DNA of 64,000 bases, taken from Sulfolobus islandicus Y.N.15.51. Its GTDB lineage: Archaea; Thermoproteota; Thermoprotei_A; Sulfolobales; Sulfolobaceae. Shown piece by piece: positions 37,626 through 46,108 of this stretch (position 1 is its first letter; every line of letters starts with the position of its first letter). The DNA is taken from contig NC_012623.1 of the NCBI RefSeq assembly GCF_000022485.1, positions 2,072,501 through 2,136,500 on the forward strand, written 5' to 3'. The notes beneath the pieces were generated by a model that did not search any database, was not told where the DNA came from, and was given only the letters and a program-made list of their open reading frames with translations. Made by a program: the position numbers and the translations under genes.

Positions 37626-39260
37626 TCAACTTTTTTCTTCTTCTTTTTTTCTTAGCTCAAATCTCTTTAATTTACCAGTCTCGGTTCTAGGTAATTCCTT
37701 AACGAATTCTATTTCTCTAGGATATGCATATAAAGCTAGTCTATTTTTGACAAATTCCTGAATTTCTTGTACTAAGTTATCAGATGGCAAATATCCATCC
37801 TTTAGTACTATAAATGCCTTAATTATATTTCCTCTCAACTTATCTTGCTTACCTATTACCGCAACTTCTTGAACTGCGGAATGTTGTAATATTACGCTCT
37901 CTATCTCCTCCGGTCCTAATCTATATCCAGAAACCTTTATTACGTCGTCTCCTCTCCCTTTAAACCAAATATACCCATTTTGATCCATTAAACCTAGATC
38001 TCCCATTAAGAACCAATATCCCCTAAACTTCTTAGCAGTAGCTTCTGGATCCTTGTAATATCCTAGAAACAATACTGGGTCTTCCATCCTTACTGCTATT
38101 TCTCCCACTTGATTTATTACCTTATTGCCTTTTTCATCAATAACTGCTATCTCATGACCAGGAGTAGCTTTGCCTATAGATCCTATCTTACGCCACATGG
38201 AGTTATTTACGGTAACTAAATTAGCCTCTGTACAGCCATAAAATTCATTAACATTAGGAGACAATTTTTTGATTGCCCACTCAAGCAGATCCTCTCCCAC
38301 AGCCTCTCCAGCACTACTAATTGCCCTTAATCTTAAGTCATAATCTCTCCTTGGATTAATAACTTCCCTTCTAATCATTCTTAAAGCAGTAGGAGGGATG
38401 AAAGCACAAGTAACTTTATATTTCTGCATTATGGCTAGTGCGTCTTTAGGTGAGAATTTCCCTAGCCGTCTATATGCTACTATTGGCTTCCCAAAATAGA
38501 GGCTAGGCAATAGCACGTCACCTATAGCTCCAATCCAACCCCAATCTGCGGGCGTGTAAAATACATCCTCTTCTTTTGGTGCCATTTCAAAATAGAGCTG
38601 ATAAGCTGGAATATGTCCCAACAGAAACCTGTGAGCATGAAGGACTCCCTTTGGTGCCCCAGTACTACCAGATGTATAAAAGAGCTGGGCTGGTTCATCG
38701 CTCTTAGTATCTACCGCATAGTACACTCCAGAGGTCCTTTTAACCTCATCGAAATTAATTTCACTTTCATCTCTAGCACTATCAGCGACTATGATCTTAG
38801 TTATATTCCTTAATTTCTGTCTAACCTCTCTTCTTGAACCTTCAATTATTATGGCCTTGGCATCACTTTGCCTTATTCTATATTCAACAGACTCTACACC
38901 CATTAATGGTGAAATCGACAAACTAATTGCTCCAAGTCTATATAGCGATAAAATACTTATTACAGTTTCCACCCTAGGCTGTAAGTAAATACCAACGACA
39001 TCCCCTCTTTTTACTCCTATTTCTCTTAAAATTGTTATTAAAGAATCGCTAAGATTCTTCAATTGAGTGAAAGTATAAGCAAAATGATTACCTTCCTCGT
39101 CTTCATAGTATATTGCGATGTTATCTCCTAACCCTTCCTTAATCTTTCTGTCTAATATCGATTCTCCTATATTAAAGTGTGATGGAATATTCCATTTGAA
39201 TGTTCTTACGAGCTCATCATAACTATGAAATCTAATTTCTCTCAAATCTACCTCGAGCAT
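37626..39260 (-). CDS. AMP-forming acyl-CoA synthetase
   Basis: A 544-residue adenylating enzyme that activates a carboxylic acid with ATP and CoA. Motifs are LFYTSGSTGAPKGVLH (P-loop-like A3), EFYGCTEAN (A5), YWFLMGDLGLMDQNGYIWFK (A7), GRGDDVIKVSGYRLGP (A8) and the C-terminal catalytic Lys in LPRTETGKLKRFEL (A10). It resembles medium-chain or acetyl/propionyl-type synthetases. It is divergent from the CoA transferase gene with 100 bases between starts, so the promoters face each other. Confidence 0.9.
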   Translation of the reverse strand: MLEVDLREIRFHSYDELVRTFKWNIPSHFNIGESILDRKIKEGLGDNIAIYYEDEEGNHFAYTFTQLKNLSDSLITILREIGVKRGDVVGIYLQPRVETVISILSLYRLGAISLSISPLMGVESVEYRIRQSDAKAIIIEGSRREVRQKLRNITKIIVADSARDESEINFDEVKRTSGVYYAVDTKSDEPAQLFYTSGSTGAPKGVLHAHRFLLGHIPAYQLYFEMAPKEEDVFYTPADWGWIGAIGDVLLPSLYFGKPIVAYRRLGKFSPKDALAIMQKYKVTCAFIPPTALRMIRREVINPRRDYDLRLRAISSAGEAVGEDLLEWAIKKLSPNVNEFYGCTEANLVTVNNSMWRKIGSIGKATPGHEIAVIDEKGNKVINQVGEIAVRMEDPVLFLGYYKDPEATAKKFRGYWFLMGDLGLMDQNGYIWFKGRGDDVIKVSGYRLGPEEIESVILQHSAVQEVAVIGKQDKLRGNIIKAFIVLKDGYLPSDNLVQEIQEFVKNRLALYAYPREIEFVKELPRTETGKLKRFELRKKEEEKS

Positions 39261-39360
39261 AAGAAGATTATCTCAATTCCAGTATATAACTATTATTATT
39301 TATGATAGTATTAAATTGATGGCAAGTTAAGTTTATAAATATAAATTGGGAAAAGGCTTT

Positions 39361-40476
39361 ATGTATAGGGTTATTGAGTTAGGACATGTAATTTCAGTAC
39401 CATTTGCAGGAGAGATTTTGAGGCATTTAGGATTTGAGGTAATAAAGGTGGAACCACTACTAGGTGATCCAAGCAGGGCAGATGATGTTTTAGGAGATTC
39501 GATGTTTATCTTCAATAATAGAGGTAAAAGATCCATTTCCATAGATTTAAAAAAGGATAAGGGAAGGGAAGTTTTCCTAAAACTAATAGAGAACTCCCAC
39601 GTTTTGATAGAGAACTTATCTCCTTATGCCATGGATAGACTAGGATTATCGGATGATGTTATATTTTCAACTAATCCTTCCTTAATATATTGCTCTGTGA
39701 AGGGATATCCTAAGGGAAAATACGAAAACTTGCCTGCTTTTGGTACTGTAATTGAAGCGGAAAGCGGAATCATGGATGCTAATGGAAAAGCTAGACTACC
39801 GGCTTCAATAACCGATATGAATGCGTCCACATATTGTGTAATTACGATTTTATGGGCACTGCTTATGAAGAAACCCGGACACTATAGGGTAGACATTATT
39901 CAAACCAATACAGTTTGGTTAGGATATTATTTCATAGCATTTCAGAAATATGGTAAGCTCTTTGAAGGAGGAAAAGACGAACTTCCCTTCTGGGCTCCTT
40001 ACGAGCTATTCAAGAGTTCTGAGGGAAAGGAATTTTATCTAGCCGTAAATGACAATATAAAATTTACAAAACTTTGTAAGGCATTAGGATTAGACGATCT
40101 ATTAGTTGATGGAAGGTTTAAAACTAATGCGGATAGGGTTACGAATAGAAAAATATTACATGAAAAGCTTCAACAGAAATTCAGCTCAATGAAACTGGAA
40201 GAGATAATAAACATTTTACGCTATAATGATATACCCATAGGTAAACTAAATAATGTAAAAGATCTAGTTAGTAATGAATTAGTGGAATGGGATATATTTG
40301 GAAACGTTAAGATTCCTAGCCTTCCTCTACCGGGGAGTCTGAATAACCAAGATGTACCATATTTAGGGGAAGATACTTTAAATATATTAAAGGAGCTTGA
40401 GTATTCAGAAAATGAAATAGAAGATATGATTAAGGAAAATATAATTATGCCAAATAGAGGAGAAAAGAAAGCATAA
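39361..40476 (+). CDS. Class III CoA transferase (CaiB/BaiF family)
   Basis: A 371-residue enzyme that transfers CoA between carboxylates. The family start is RVIELGHVISVPFAGEILRH, followed by FEVIKVEPLLGDPSR, FNNRGKRSISIDLKKDKG, NSHVLIENLSPYAMDRLGLS and LIYCSVKGY. The position where the family usually has the nucleophilic Asp (YDxxxQAxSG) reads AFGTVIEAESG, so the Asp is replaced. The ATG at 39361 is preferred over the upstream in-frame TTG at 39346, as it matches the usual N-terminus. Divergent from the acyl-CoA synthetase and probably part of the same acid-utilisation unit. Confidence 0.85.
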   Translation: MYRVIELGHVISVPFAGEILRHLGFEVIKVEPLLGDPSRADDVLGDSMFIFNNRGKRSISIDLKKDKGREVFLKLIENSHVLIENLSPYAMDRLGLSDDVIFSTNPSLIYCSVKGYPKGKYENLPAFGTVIEAESGIMDANGKARLPASITDMNASTYCVITILWALLMKKPGHYRVDIIQTNTVWLGYYFIAFQKYGKLFEGGKDELPFWAPYELFKSSEGKEFYLAVNDNIKFTKLCKALGLDDLLVDGRFKTNADRVTNRKILHEKLQQKFSSMKLEEIINILRYNDIPIGKLNNVKDLVSNELVEWDIFGNVKIPSLPLPGSLNNQDVPYLGEDTLNILKELEYSENEIEDMIKENIIMPNRGEKKA

Positions 40477-40722
40477 GCTAGCCAAGATGAAATCTAGGCT
40501 ACAGACAAAAGGAACGTCATTTCAAGATACCCAGAAGTCAGTAGTTTCAAATAAATCGTAAGGTTTAAATTAGTTCATCACAAATTTTTATAAAATATGA
40601 AACGTAAAGAAATACGAATACGTTTAGGAATCTCATACTTACTGCTGAGAGAATACGTTAAGAAAGCTCACATAAAACCAGTTATTATCTTAAACTTTCA
40701 CTTTCCAGTAGATGTAAATCCA
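40477..40722. other. Spacer with a short uncertain frame
   Basis: A frame from 40598 (MKRKEIRIRLGISYLLLREY) remains open into the IS derivative and ends after about 55 codons. It could be the start of a small gene cut by the insertion, but nothing supports expression. The rest is non-coding. Confidence 0.3.
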
Positions 40723-40978
40723 CCGTTTGTCCCTACACTTTCATTTCAATCATTTTATGATCATTCATGATCGAGTATAGGGACTTAGCCCTCAACCACC
40801 TTATAGGTGGGTCATGGGACTCATTTGAGCCCAACGGCACGGGGCTCACATCTCCGTAATCCCCTCACCCTTTTGGGCATAACCCACATCGGCGTGAGAG
40901 ATCATCATTTATCAATAATTTTTTGTTATAAACAGATATAAAAAGATTTCTATTAACGTGAAAAAGGATTCAGCCCGA
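40723..40978 (-). mobile_element. Internally deleted IS607 derivative keeping both ends
   Basis: A 256-bp element on the minus strand. Its right part matches the left end of the IS607 at 34090 (GGCTGAATCC..TCACGTTAATAGAAATC), and its left part matches the last 130 bp of that element, including the 3' end of tnpB and the terminus GTGTAGGGACAAACGG. Everything between, including tnpA and the RuvC domain, is gone. The region that in TnpB elements encodes the guide-RNA scaffold is retained. Confidence 0.8.
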
Positions 40979-41105
40979 CTAATAAAACCTATATAGGTAT
41001 TAGGGGATATTGTTGAAATCAAGAATAGAAGTGAATGTAGAGAAGAAATAAGGAAACCTATTATGGTTTAATTATGCAAAACGCTAGATCAATAGAATTT
41101 GAAAT

Positions 41106-41432
41106 TTAAATTTGTATGAAAATGTCTTTGTTCTTTACCTCAACTTTGTAAATCCTTAAATTGGATGAAAAGTACCATCCTGACGACTTTCCGTAAGGAT
41201 TTAATACTAATTTCCCGTTTTCAAGACTATACTCATATCCATGTAAATCACATCTTATTTTATATCCGTCCACATCTCCATACTCCATATTTCTTCCCTT
41301 ATGAGGGCAATAGGCATCAATAGCAAACACTTTATCACCAACCCTTACTATGGCTACTTCTATGCCATTTATTGAGAATTTTCTGGGTTTTTTATCTTCT
41401 AAGTCTAATAAGCTACAGACTCTCACTAACAT
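41106..41432 (-). CDS. Rieske-type ferredoxin
   Basis: A 108-residue soluble [2Fe-2S] protein. The cluster ligands are C-x-H in AYCPHKGRNMEYGD and C-x2-H in IRCDLHGYEYSLENG. The spacing and the single small domain match Rieske ferredoxins of the dioxygenase or nitrite reductase small-subunit type and not the membrane cytochrome bc proteins (no anchor). It lies 53 bases downstream of the Dps-like gene in the same direction and may pass electrons in iron or oxidant handling. Confidence 0.88.
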   Translation of the reverse strand: MLVRVCSLLDLEDKKPRKFSINGIEVAIVRVGDKVFAIDAYCPHKGRNMEYGDVDGYKIRCDLHGYEYSLENGKLVLNPYGKSSGWYFSSNLRIYKVEVKNKDIFIQI

Positions 41433-41485
41433 TAAATAATCACCAATGTGGAAATAGAAACGAGAAAAAACAGTTATTATACCTT

Positions 41486-42052
41486 TTATTTTTTAGAATA
41501 TGGAGCGTTACCTGGTGAGCTTCTTCTGAAGTGACCCGATGGCCTTCCGTATAGTAATTCTAAGAACCACGCTTCGTGTTCTATTTCCTCCTGAAGTATT
41601 CTCTGCGCTAGATCATAAGTTCTAGGATCTTTTCCGTAGGTCATATCGCACACTTCTTTCCAAGTTCTTATCGCACACTGTTCGGCTTCTAACAAAACCT
41701 TTAATATTTCTTTAGGGTCTTTCCAATTCTCTGGTAGATATGCATCAGAACAAGCCGAAATATCGGCAAGCTGCCTTATGTCTCTAGGTAAACCCCCTCC
41801 TAGTTCATAAAGCCTTTGAGTCATTAGTTCGAAGTGAAGCCTATCCTCAAGCCTAGCATCCTCAGCTATTTCCTTAAGACCCTCTCCTTCCATACCAGTT
41901 AGGTGCATTCTCAATATGGTATAGTAGTAATATGTAGTGAACTCTGCAGCTGTTGCTTTAACAAGTTTATCTACTAACTTTTTCACATCTAATCCAGATT
42001 TTTCCAGTATTTCTACTCCGACTACCTTTGGTTCTTGGGGTTTTTCTTGCAT
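41486..42052 (-). CDS. Dps-like ferritin-family protein (DPSL)
   Basis: A 188-residue four-helix protein of the Dps-like branch found in Sulfolobus. These form 12-subunit shells that use hydrogen peroxide to oxidise iron. Metal ligands lie in [32 protein letters not shown] and [15 protein letters not shown]. Two Cys near the ferroxidase site (SACSDAYL and [13 protein letters not shown]) fit the thioferritin feature of this branch. The C-terminus ([13 protein letters not shown]) is basic. Adjacent to the Rieske gene downstream; an oxidative-stress pair is likely. Confidence 0.88.
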   Translation of the reverse strand: MQEKPQEPKVVGVEILEKSGLDVKKLVDKLVKATAAEFTTYYYYTILRMHLTGMEGEGLKEIAEDARLEDRLHFELMTQRLYELGGGLPRDIRQLADISACSDAYLPENWKDPKEILKVLLEAEQCAIRTWKEVCDMTYGKDPRTYDLAQRILQEEIEHEAWFLELLYGRPSGHFRRSSPGNAPYSKK

Positions 42053-42429
42053 ACAGACATCATCCTAATAGACTATACTCACTTCAAATTTATAAAGCTT
42101 TCTATTTGATACTAATTATAACTTGTAGTTAGAAATAACTTTAAAGTTAACTAAGCCAAATCAGAGTCTTACCTCTTAAGGTGTAGAGAAAAGATCTAGC
42201 AAAGACTCTATGAAGAAGCTACTAATTAAGAATTACTTTGAAATCAAAATCTTTATAAGTTAGGGCTCATTAGAGTATAACAGTGGTTACATAATGAATA
42301 CAGCTTTTACGTTTAATCTTCATTATAATAGCTTTTTACCCAAAAAAAGAATTTATAATTACTTATGCGAGGTGTTTTGAGACGAGTATAAGAGATTCTG
42401 CAAAACTCTTTGGACCAGCCTGGATAGCA
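42053..42429. other. Region before the NRAMP-related gene
   Basis: Non-coding up to about 42365. From there the frame of the following transporter is already open (SIRDSAKLFGPAW precedes the annotated start), but it has no ATG, GTG or TTG. An ATG in another frame (42365, MRGVLRRV) stops after eight codons. Confidence 0.5.
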
Positions 42430-43554
42430 TTGTTGGCAGATGCTGATGCTGCGAGTATATTAGGAGGGTTATCCACCGGAGAGGAATATGGATACAAACT
42501 AATATGGTTTGTGATGCTATTATCTCTTCCTCTCTTCATAATACAAGAGGCTTCAGGGAGATTAGGTGCCATATCTGGGAAGGGTATTGGAGAACTTATC
42601 AGAGAATACTACTCTAGGAAAGTATCAATTTTATCTATTTTCCCAATATTTTTCGTTGATTTCTTTACATATCTAAGTGAGTATGCGGGAATTGCAATTG
42701 GATGTTACTTAATTGGTATCATTCCCCTATTCGGCCTGGTAATATTTTTCATCCTTCACGTTATAATAGTGTTAACTAAAAATTACGAAATAACTGAAAG
42801 ATATCTAGTAGTAGTTTCCGTAATTCTATTATTGTCAGCCTTAATTATAGTTGGGCCTAAGCTGAACTTTACCGGACAAGAAGTCTTATACTTCTCTACC
42901 TCAAAGAACTTCCTATTCTTCATTGCTGTAAACATTGGTGCAGTAGTAACTCCACCTTGTATGTTGATTTATCAAAGTTCTGCTACAGCAATTAAATATC
43001 CTAAGATAGATATTAATAATTCTAAAAAGATATCATGGATAACCATAGAGACGTTACTAGGAGCTATAATAACTGAATTGATAATAGTATTATCTGAGAT
43101 GATAGGAACTTCAATTGGTAATATAGATCCTACTGATCCAGCTCAGTTACTATATATTTTAGGAAATTTTCATTATATATTTGGAATAACGTTAATAAGT
43201 GCCGGGTTCTTAACGCTTATAGTTGTATCTCTAAGTAGTGCATGGGGTCTACTAGAAGCTTTAGGGAAAAATAACTACAAAAACTCCGTGAAGATCTACA
43301 TTATGGAGTCAATACCAGCTATGTTAATAGTTTCCTTAATGCTGGGTAACTATTCTTCCGTTATTAACTTCGCTTTAACTCTATTATCATTATCACCTAT
43401 AGTGATTGCCATACCGGCAGTAATGGTGGGTATATTGATAAGCAATAAAAAGATCATGGGTAAATACACTTATACTAGGACTAGATTAGTAGCGTATTTC
43501 TTTACAATAGTTATGATTGTAGTAGGAGGATTTGTGGGAACACTACACTTGTAG
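42430..43554 (+). CDS. NRAMP-related metal transporter (NRMT-like)
   Basis: A 374-residue protein with about 11 membrane helices. The start of helix 1, LLADADAASILGGLSTGEEY, and the block QEASGRLG match NRAMP-related transporters. The canonical NRAMP metal-site DPGN is replaced by DAD-A, and the helix-6 MPH motif by VTPPCMLIYQSSA. The same replacements characterise NRAMP-related Mg transporters (NRMT), so Mg2+ or a similar hard cation is the likely substrate. The TTG start used here leaves out half of helix 1. The true protein probably begins further upstream, and a frameshift near 42380 is possible. Confidence 0.75.
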   Translation: MLADADAASILGGLSTGEEYGYKLIWFVMLLSLPLFIIQEASGRLGAISGKGIGELIREYYSRKVSILSIFPIFFVDFFTYLSEYAGIAIGCYLIGIIPLFGLVIFFILHVIIVLTKNYEITERYLVVVSVILLLSALIIVGPKLNFTGQEVLYFSTSKNFLFFIAVNIGAVVTPPCMLIYQSSATAIKYPKIDINNSKKISWITIETLLGAIITELIIVLSEMIGTSIGNIDPTDPAQLLYILGNFHYIFGITLISAGFLTLIVVSLSSAWGLLEALGKNNYKNSVKIYIMESIPAMLIVSLMLGNYSSVINFALTLLSLSPIVIAIPAVMVGILISNKKIMGKYTYTRTRLVAYFFTIVMIVVGGFVGTLHL

Positions 43555-44146
43555 ACAATATAACTAATAGTTTAGCCCAATTATCTGAATGGCTGAAAGA
43601 GTAGAGTGTGAACTACTTCCCATTAAGGGGCATCTCCACCTCACGATAGAGATTTCCTGCTTCTCAGAGAGATCTTGATTCGTAGCTGAGGTTCCATCGA
43701 ACGGAACCGTTCTTTAATGTCCCTTGTGGAAGAGAGGTTACGGAGGGGCGTTCAGTAATAAATCTTTCGATTAATTTTCAAGCATAGTGACAGTTAAGAT
43801 TGGCACGTGACGTTATTCAATTTGATAGTGTCATTATTAAGCTATAAATTTATACTTTAACGTAAAAAAGGCGTCTCTGAGAATCTGAACTAGGTTATAC
43901 TCTATCGGAGAATTTCTCTATTTAATAAATTTGTAACTTAATGACGATACTGTCTCCATACTCATCTTTCTTCACAATTCTCATAAGTATATGTTTGCTA
44001 CTGGAGTTACAGAGGATATGCTAATTCCTCGTCATTGAATTTTGGAAAATTATAATGAGCGGAGGAATTGCACTTATGTTAGAATTTCGTTGGGCGATTC
44101 ACGGATCCTAGATAAGTTTAAAGGTTTATTTCCTTGCTATACGGGG
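43555..44146. other. Spacer with transposon remnants
   Basis: No intact gene. On the minus strand, 43745-43600 has a broken frame (GSVRWNLSYESRSL) and a terminal stem (GCCCCTTAATGGG) followed by TTCACACTC, resembling the 3' end of a TnpB-type element. A dispersed repeat lies at 43843-43950 and a MITE-end-like sequence at 44081-44108 (TTGGGCGATTCACGGATCC). Confidence 0.4.
43843..43950 (+). repeat. Dispersed repeat, copy 2
   Basis: Similar in the same orientation to 14896-15000 (see there). It is diverged, with small indels, and non-coding. Confidence 0.5.
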
Positions 44147-44154
44147 TTTGGGCT

Positions 44155-45456
44155 TCATTGAATTTTCATGAATTTGTATCCAATCCTCAGCCCTTGGGCT
44201 TCACCAGAGTCGCGGGGCAACGCCCCGTTCATACCCCTCCGCCCCTTTAGCGGGATAACCCCAATCCACCTACTCCCAGTGGGAGTAAGAAAGAGGTGGG
44301 GAAACCCGCACATCTTGAGGTAAATATTGAGAGATGCGTTTAGTTGCCTATCTAGAGTGAACCCACACCTCTCACACTTGAAAATCCTGCCGACCTTTCG
44401 GGAAACCCATCCACATCTGGGGCAGGACTTAGATGTGAGGTGTGGGTTCACCTCCTTAACGAAAGAACCATAAAGGGGAGCCTTGTATTTAAGCACGCGG
44501 TGTATAGTCCTCCATACAGTCCTTGAAACCTTCTTAGACAGCTTATCATCAGCGTCTTGGAACATTGACTGCTTATTCAACTTCTCGACAGCAAACATAG
44601 TGAGAGGATACATTCCCAACAGTTTGTTCACAAACTTGTGAACATAATCAAGCACGCGGTTCCTTTCACGGTGGGAGTACTTCCTCAACAATACCTTCCC
44701 CTTCCTACCGTGTTTAGAAGCGAAGGACTGTATTTTACTCCTCTTCAACTCCATACCGAACTTCAAACTATACAACTCCTTCAAAGAAAATGTGACGAAC
44801 TTCTCCCCATCGTAAGCGTCTAATGTGTACAAGTTACTATCAATAGATAGAAAGTCAAGGGGAGTAAACCAAGGTAACTTATAACGAAATGGTAGGTGAA
44901 CTTTATCCTCCTTTATTACTGGCTCACCCAACTCAAGCCCTTCAACCCTCCTTGAAAACCATTTGTGAGACCATGAGAAGGTGACGTATTCGTAAGGTCT
45001 TACTGTAATCCTTACACTCTCACCCTCAACCTTTCTAAGTGTCGACTTTACCCTAACGTAAACCTTCTTCAATCTAGGTTTCCTTAATGACGCTTGTCCT
45101 TTTTCAGCCCTCCTCCTCCAACTATTCAAGATTGAGTAAGCATCATTTATTGCTTTGTCAACGTAATGTGAAGCTAGATTGTTAACCTTCTCTAACTCAT
45201 CCCTCAACACCTTGTAAACTTCCTTTTTCTTTGGCAAGGTTACTTTAACCTTAGCGAAAATTTTCTTGCCCTTCTTGACCTCCTTCCTCTCTATCTTAGT
45301 CCTCTCCCATAACCAGTCTAAAGCCTTCTGTAGTAGGTGTTTATAGTTCTCTAGTAATATCTTGCTCTTCACCTTCTTATTATTCTTCAGGGAGTAAGTT
45401 AGGTAAACGTATTCCTCCTCCGGTTGGAATGATTTAAGCCTTAAGCTCTTCGACAC
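44155..45456 (-). CDS. tnpB: TnpB RNA-guided nuclease
   Basis: A 433-residue TnpB with all hallmarks. The RuvC acids are in LSIDSNLYTLDAYDG (Asp), MFAVEKLNKQSMFQ (Glu) and TLDRQLNASLNIYLKM (Asp). A canonical zinc ribbon, CPRCGWVSRK and FKCERCGF, lies between the last two. The N-terminal half is the RNA- and DNA-binding wedge domain. A long tail after the RuvC motif (about 45 residues ending KFMKIQ) lies over the expected guide-RNA scaffold. It overlaps tnpA and is probably translated by coupling. The frame is intact, and it can serve as reference for the relic at 33948-36190. Confidence 0.93.
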   Translation of the reverse strand: MSKSLRLKSFQPEEEYVYLTYSLKNNKKVKSKILLENYKHLLQKALDWLWERTKIERKEVKKGKKIFAKVKVTLPKKKEVYKVLRDELEKVNNLASHYVDKAINDAYSILNSWRRRAEKGQASLRKPRLKKVYVRVKSTLRKVEGESVRITVRPYEYVTFSWSHKWFSRRVEGLELGEPVIKEDKVHLPFRYKLPWFTPLDFLSIDSNLYTLDAYDGEKFVTFSLKELYSLKFGMELKRSKIQSFASKHGRKGKVLLRKYSHRERNRVLDYVHKFVNKLLGMYPLTMFAVEKLNKQSMFQDADDKLSKKVSRTVWRTIHRVLKYKAPLYGSFVKEVNPHLTSKSCPRCGWVSRKVGRIFKCERCGFTLDRQLNASLNIYLKMCGFPHLFLTPTGSRWIGVIPLKGRRGMNGALPRDSGEAQGLRIGYKFMKIQ

Positions 45457-46039
45457 ACTTCTTCACCTTCTCATATTTATGGCTCCTCATACCATACAAC
45501 TTTCCGCTAAATGATACCAGTATAGAGATCAAATCTTCGATTAGTTCCTGCTCTGGTGTTTTGTCCTCCTTATTTAATACCACGAGCTCGCAGTTGTGTG
45601 CTTTGCATGCCTCCTCTATTATTTCAAAGCCGAACCTAACTAGTCTGTCTGGGTAGGCTATGACAACTTTCGATACTTCGTTGTTTAGTATCATTCTCAA
45701 TAGCTTGAGGAATCCTTTTCTCTTCATGTTCAACCCAGAACCAATGTCTGTTATTACTTGGTCGTAGTCCTTAACGTTCTCCTCCAGGTACTTAACTTGG
45801 TTTATTAAGTCGTCTTTCTGTGTGTTTGATGATACCCTAGCGTATAATACTACTTTCCTCTTCCTAACAACCCCCATGAGTCTTTCGACATCCTCTTCTT
45901 TAAACCTCCATTTTCCACTCTGTAGTATCACGGGTTTTATGTAACCCTTCTTAACATAGCTCTGTAGTGTGCGGTATGATATTCCTAGTTTTTGGCACAC
46001 TTCCTTAGGTTTCAGCATTGTAGTTAAACTTACATACAA
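45434..46039 (-). CDS. tnpA: IS607 serine recombinase TnpA
   Basis: A 201-residue serine recombinase. It has a MerR-like helix-turn-helix (KPKEVCQKLGISYRTLQSYV), a catalytic domain with the nucleophilic Ser in VVLYARVSSNTQKDDL, and YPDRLVRFGFEIIEEACK. It is about 35-40% similar by eye to the TnpA at 34153 and clearly of a different subtype. The gene is intact and is the first of the two-gene element. Confidence 0.93.
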   Translation of the reverse strand: MYVSLTTMLKPKEVCQKLGISYRTLQSYVKKGYIKPVILQSGKWRFKEEDVERLMGVVRKRKVVLYARVSSNTQKDDLINQVKYLEENVKDYDQVITDIGSGLNMKRKGFLKLLRMILNNEVSKVVIAYPDRLVRFGFEIIEEACKAHNCELVVLNKEDKTPEQELIEDLISILVSFSGKLYGMRSHKYEKVKKCVEELKA

Positions 46040-46108
46040 AGTATATAAACTTCACGGTTTATCGGAAACTGTTGACGACGGCGTAAATCTATTTGTGGAT
46101 ATAAGAGA

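Larger units (their letters stand above)
44147..46060 (-). mobile_element. Complete IS607-type element
   Basis: About 1.9 kb with tnpA and tnpB overlapping by 23 bases. The tnpB-side end GGGCTTCAT is shared with the relic at 33948. The other end lies shortly upstream of tnpA, near 46060, and is not precisely defined. It differs from the element at 34090 throughout, so two distinct IS607 subtypes are present. Confidence 0.8.
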
